A stretch of 64,000 nt of DNA, from assembly GCA_016648135.1 (NCBI GenBank), contig JADDOH010001523.1:104141-168140 (forward strand), given 5' to 3'. Position numbers and translations under genes: made by a program. The stretch is from Agrypnia vestita (lineage: Eukaryota > Arthropoda > Insecta > Trichoptera > Phryganeidae). The notes beneath the pieces were generated by a model that saw only the letters and a program-made list of their open reading frames with translations, ran no database searches and was not told the DNA's origin. The stretch's first letter is position 1, and each line of letters opens with the position of its first letter. This document shows, piece after piece, positions 61,431 through 64,000 of the stretch.

Positions 61431-61528
61431 GGGTGTTCGGCCGGATTGTTATACCATTGTGGGAACATTGGTACATTTCAAAGTTGAACTCGAAATAAAA
61501 ATAAAAAAAATGACGGGAAATGGCTTAA

Positions 61529-62221
61529 GGCTGCATTCACTGCAAATGCATATTTCGGCGTTTTTTTTTTTACGAAAATGTGGGTTTTTATTATTCATTT
61601 ATATCAGAATGTATATTCTAGACTGTAATTTTTTTAAAGCAATAACATAGATAGAACGCCAAAGGCGTCACTATTGGCACATTTCACACTTTGGAATTTT
61701 TATTTTTAAATAATAATTAAGGTGTTTCTGTTTAAAAAACCAAGTTTTATTTAGTGAGTTAAGCCTTAAAATACGGGAATAAATAGAATATACTGTTAAA
61801 AAAACATCTCTCTATATAAATAAAAACCGTTTTAAAATCAACAAAAAACGTAAAAAAAATTTGCAAATTTAAAACATTAGGTATAACTTTATTAATATTG
61901 AATATTTCTTAATTTACTTAGTACGGATTCTATATAATGAAGTATAGTTTATACGTATAAAAAAACGTTTTATGAGTACTTTAAATATTTATTAAAGCAT
62001 TTAAACGACACTAAAAACGAATTTTTTGGCCGCGGCCTGTCGACATTTTCTTAATTATTGTAAATAATGTTCAGTTTATTATTTTTATATAAGTACAAAG
62101 ATTCTATCTAAGTTATCGCCCTAAAAAATTACAGTCTAGAATATACATTCTGTTATAAATGAATAATAAAACCCACATTTTCGTAAATAAACGCTGAAAT
62201 ATGGATTTACAGTGAATGTCC
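61529..62221. mobile_element. TTAA-flanked inverted-repeat element (piggyBac-type MITE)
   Basis: TTAA (61525-61528 and 62222-62225) borders arms of about 100 bp: GGCTGCATTCACTGCAAATG at the left and, at the right, the complement reading GGACATTCACTGTAAATCCA. The arms also share GTATATTCTAGACTGTAATT and ACGAAAATGTGGGTTTTTAT. The interior is AT-rich and non-coding. The TTAA target suggests mobilisation by a piggyBac-type transposase. Confidence 0.65.
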
Positions 62222-62273
62222 TTAATGAAGTGTATTTTTTTCACTTTTGACAAGAATTGATTGACATATACAG

Positions 62274-62830
62274 GGTGTAACGGAACTAGTTCAAAATTCT
62301 TAGCAGGTACATTGCCTTGATTATGAGTCGAAAATGTTCAAGCAACCATGACCTAATCAATAGTTATGGAGATATGCAATATCAAAGTTGGCATTTTTTA
62401 TTCTTAATATTTCTGACTTATTTTTTCAAAAACTTGGACTATCAATCTAACCAGTAATCGTTGCTTTATTCATCATGGAGAATTCTTCTCGATTACAGGT
62501 GTGGGATTGTTTTTACATTGTCGTGGCAAAAATTGAAGAAATATGGTCAAAAGCTTTCATTCCTACTATCAAAAATATACAGAGTGTTTCAAAGCTAGTA
62601 GACACATCTTTATAGGTGGATTCCTGTTTTGATAAAGAGTCGAAAAATTTCAAGCAACCATGAGATAATATCAATAATTATTGAGATATGCAATATCAAA
62701 GATTAAATTTTTTTCAATATTTCTGACTTTTTTGCACAACGTTGAACTGTCATTCCAGTAACTTACATCGATTACGAAAAATTCATTCACGTCAACAAAA
62801 TCAAATAAGAAAACAAAAAAACATTGCGGA
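62274..62830. mobile_element. Two family F-related arms in direct orientation
   Basis: Both 62274-62450 (CAGGGTGTAACGGAACTAGT, CCTTGATTATGAGTCGAAAA) and 62577-62800 (CAGAGTGTTTCAAAGCTAGT, GATAAAGAGTCGAAAAATTT) carry left-arm sequence of the foldback family, followed by the GAGATATGCAATATCAAAG and TATTTCTGACTTATTTTTT words. Unlike the palindromic copies the two arms run the same way. Confidence 0.55.
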
Positions 62831-63665
62831 TATTGAAAATAGATTTCTCCTGTTCCAAGACGGGAAGCAGAAATTACATCCTGTGTTTTCACGTCTTCAT
62901 GTACGATGGTGCAATATCACTTTTCAACGCCCACCAGTTGTGCAGTAATGGTATACAAATCATTTTAAATCAAAATAGGTACATTCATATTTTGTTACGT
63001 GTACATGGATTGTAATGTCGGACACCATATATGTGATCTTTACAAATCTGTTTACTTGATGTCGAAAAAATACTTATATCATCACACAAACCAGTCATTG
63101 CTGTTTAAACTATTTGTTTTTGATGAATCTTTACTATAATTCTTCTGTACGTGTGTATGTTAATGAAATTTTTTGTGTGCATTCGAGTGAGTCCCTGGAC
63201 GGTTTAGATTCACAACTGGACCCGGAAGGTGGAGCTGCAGTCGGGTTCTAGGATTTATGCCACCCAAACGAAAAGCCAACTTTCGGGCAGGACACCGTCT
63301 GTCGGGTTCGCTAGTATTTGATCTAGATAGGATATGATGATAGATAGGATGAGAAGAGAATAGAGAGATGATACCACCGAGATGGAAAATAAGTATGTAC
63401 AAATATTATTTTTAAGGTTGGTAGAAATCATTATGTTTCACTCAGATTTATTAATTTCTTCATGCAAACAGTTGAAATATTAAATCAAATCCAATTTTTT
63501 CGTCAGAATGATAGATATATTGAAATTTAGACTAAAAGCCAGCGACCGCCACTTGTTATAGTATCAAACATTAAATATTTTCTGTAGATGTATACTATAG
63601 TAGTTAAGAAGGTTTGGTTAATTTTACATTTGATTTCGGGGGATTTTGGCAGATAACAGCTAATG
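62831..63665. other. Intronic stretch; nothing coding recognised
   Basis: 63575-63655 (AATATTTTCTGTAGATG and CGGGGGATTTTGGCAGATAA) is a diverged relative of 27935-28000. 63130-63330 holds words (ACCGTCTGTCGGGTTCGCTA) that look like an old repeat end, without a partner here. Confidence 0.35.
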
Positions 63666-63669
63666 CAGG

Positions 63670-64000
63670 TACAAAAAAGCTTCTTCTTCTACCCTTATCC
63701 TACACCGGGGTCCCCGCACCGCAAATAAGGTTCCAACATCTCCAATTTTGGGCTTCGCTCTCCACGTTAGTCCAATTTAGTTGCAACCTCGCTTCGCAGC
63801 AGTCCTCCCCTTGGCCTTCTGGTCTTGTCTGGAATATTCGCTTTGGCGGTCTGTCGGCATCCGCGAGATGTGTTCCAGCTACCGTAACTGTGATTTCTCG
63901 ATAAACGTCAATACGGGCCTCTTCCTTCTGGTAACTCCTACTATTCCTCGTAGAAATCCCATCTCGGCGGCCTGTAGCCTTGAGCGGGTTCTTTCGGTCA
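63670..64000 (-). mobile_element. LINE C-terminal fragment running off the window
   Basis: The minus strand from 64000 reads TERTRSRLQAAEMGFLRGIV, then GVTRRKRP and IEKSQLR, LEHISRMPTDR and PPKRIFQTRPEGQGEDCCEA. The +..R+.AAEM.FLR.+.GVTR+D+, +..SQLRW+GH+.RM, R.P++.F ...P.G blocks are characteristic of an insect LINE tail. The 3' end TTCTTCTTCT (plus strand, near 63681) matches the tail at 59680. Short deletions join the blocks. Confidence 0.75.

Noticed and set aside
41153..64000. Further TTC28 exons
   Set aside because: GC-rich islands were read in all frames for the expected GSVFSALSSAYW-type continuation and none matched, so no exon is claimed.

Overview
The window looks like AT-rich, transposon-crowded nuclear DNA from an insect. 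The evidence is a spliced eukaryotic gene with GT-AG introns, a short interstitial array of the arthropod telomere unit TTAGG, and decayed insect-type mobile elements. The elements include many LINE C-termini, Penelope-like GIY-YIG remnants, hAT, piggyBac, Tigger-like and other TA-target DNA elements, and tRNA-derived SINEs. The order of insect cannot be fixed from sequence alone.

Only one host gene is recognised: four consecutive plus-strand coding exons at 32919-33088, 34921-35024, 36401-36603 and 41055-41152. They join in phase and encode the N-terminal TPR region of a tetratricopeptide repeat protein 28 (TTC28) orthologue. Neither the start codon exon nor the exons after 41152 were found, so the gene begins upstream (possibly outside the window) and continues past position 64000. 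Everything after 41153 would then lie in one intron of more than 22 kb.

Layout. 1-32918 (upstream of or in the first intron of TTC28) is a mosaic of LINE fragments, foldback elements, a nested hAT-in-hAT locus at 18584-19785, two opposed Penelope-like fragments at 21395-22482, a hAT MITE interrupted by a LINE at 25780-26904, and a long inverted repeat at 29385-30048. 33089-41054 holds the TTC28 introns, with an interstitial telomere array, a palindrome carrying a hammerhead-ribozyme-like core, a second hAT MITE, a Penelope-like fragment, a piggyBac end, LINE pieces and an inverted SINE insertion with a 12-bp target duplication. 41153-64000 holds a 1.3-kb TA-target transposon with an intron-containing ORF, a Tigger-like element, a LINE inserted into a LINE, a TTAA-flanked element and more LINE tails.

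Between the elements lie several GC-rich, apparently unique islands (about 10490-10640, 14790-14990, 17080-17470, 22690-23160, 27240-27500, 44450-44660, 51640-51880, 58990-59420, 61130-61430). They are not convincingly coding and may be conserved regulatory DNA. No rRNA gene, functional tRNA gene or CRISPR array was seen. The most interesting signals are the hammerhead-like cores near Penelope-type sequences, the multi-level nested insertions with intact target duplications, and several elements that have become self-inverted.
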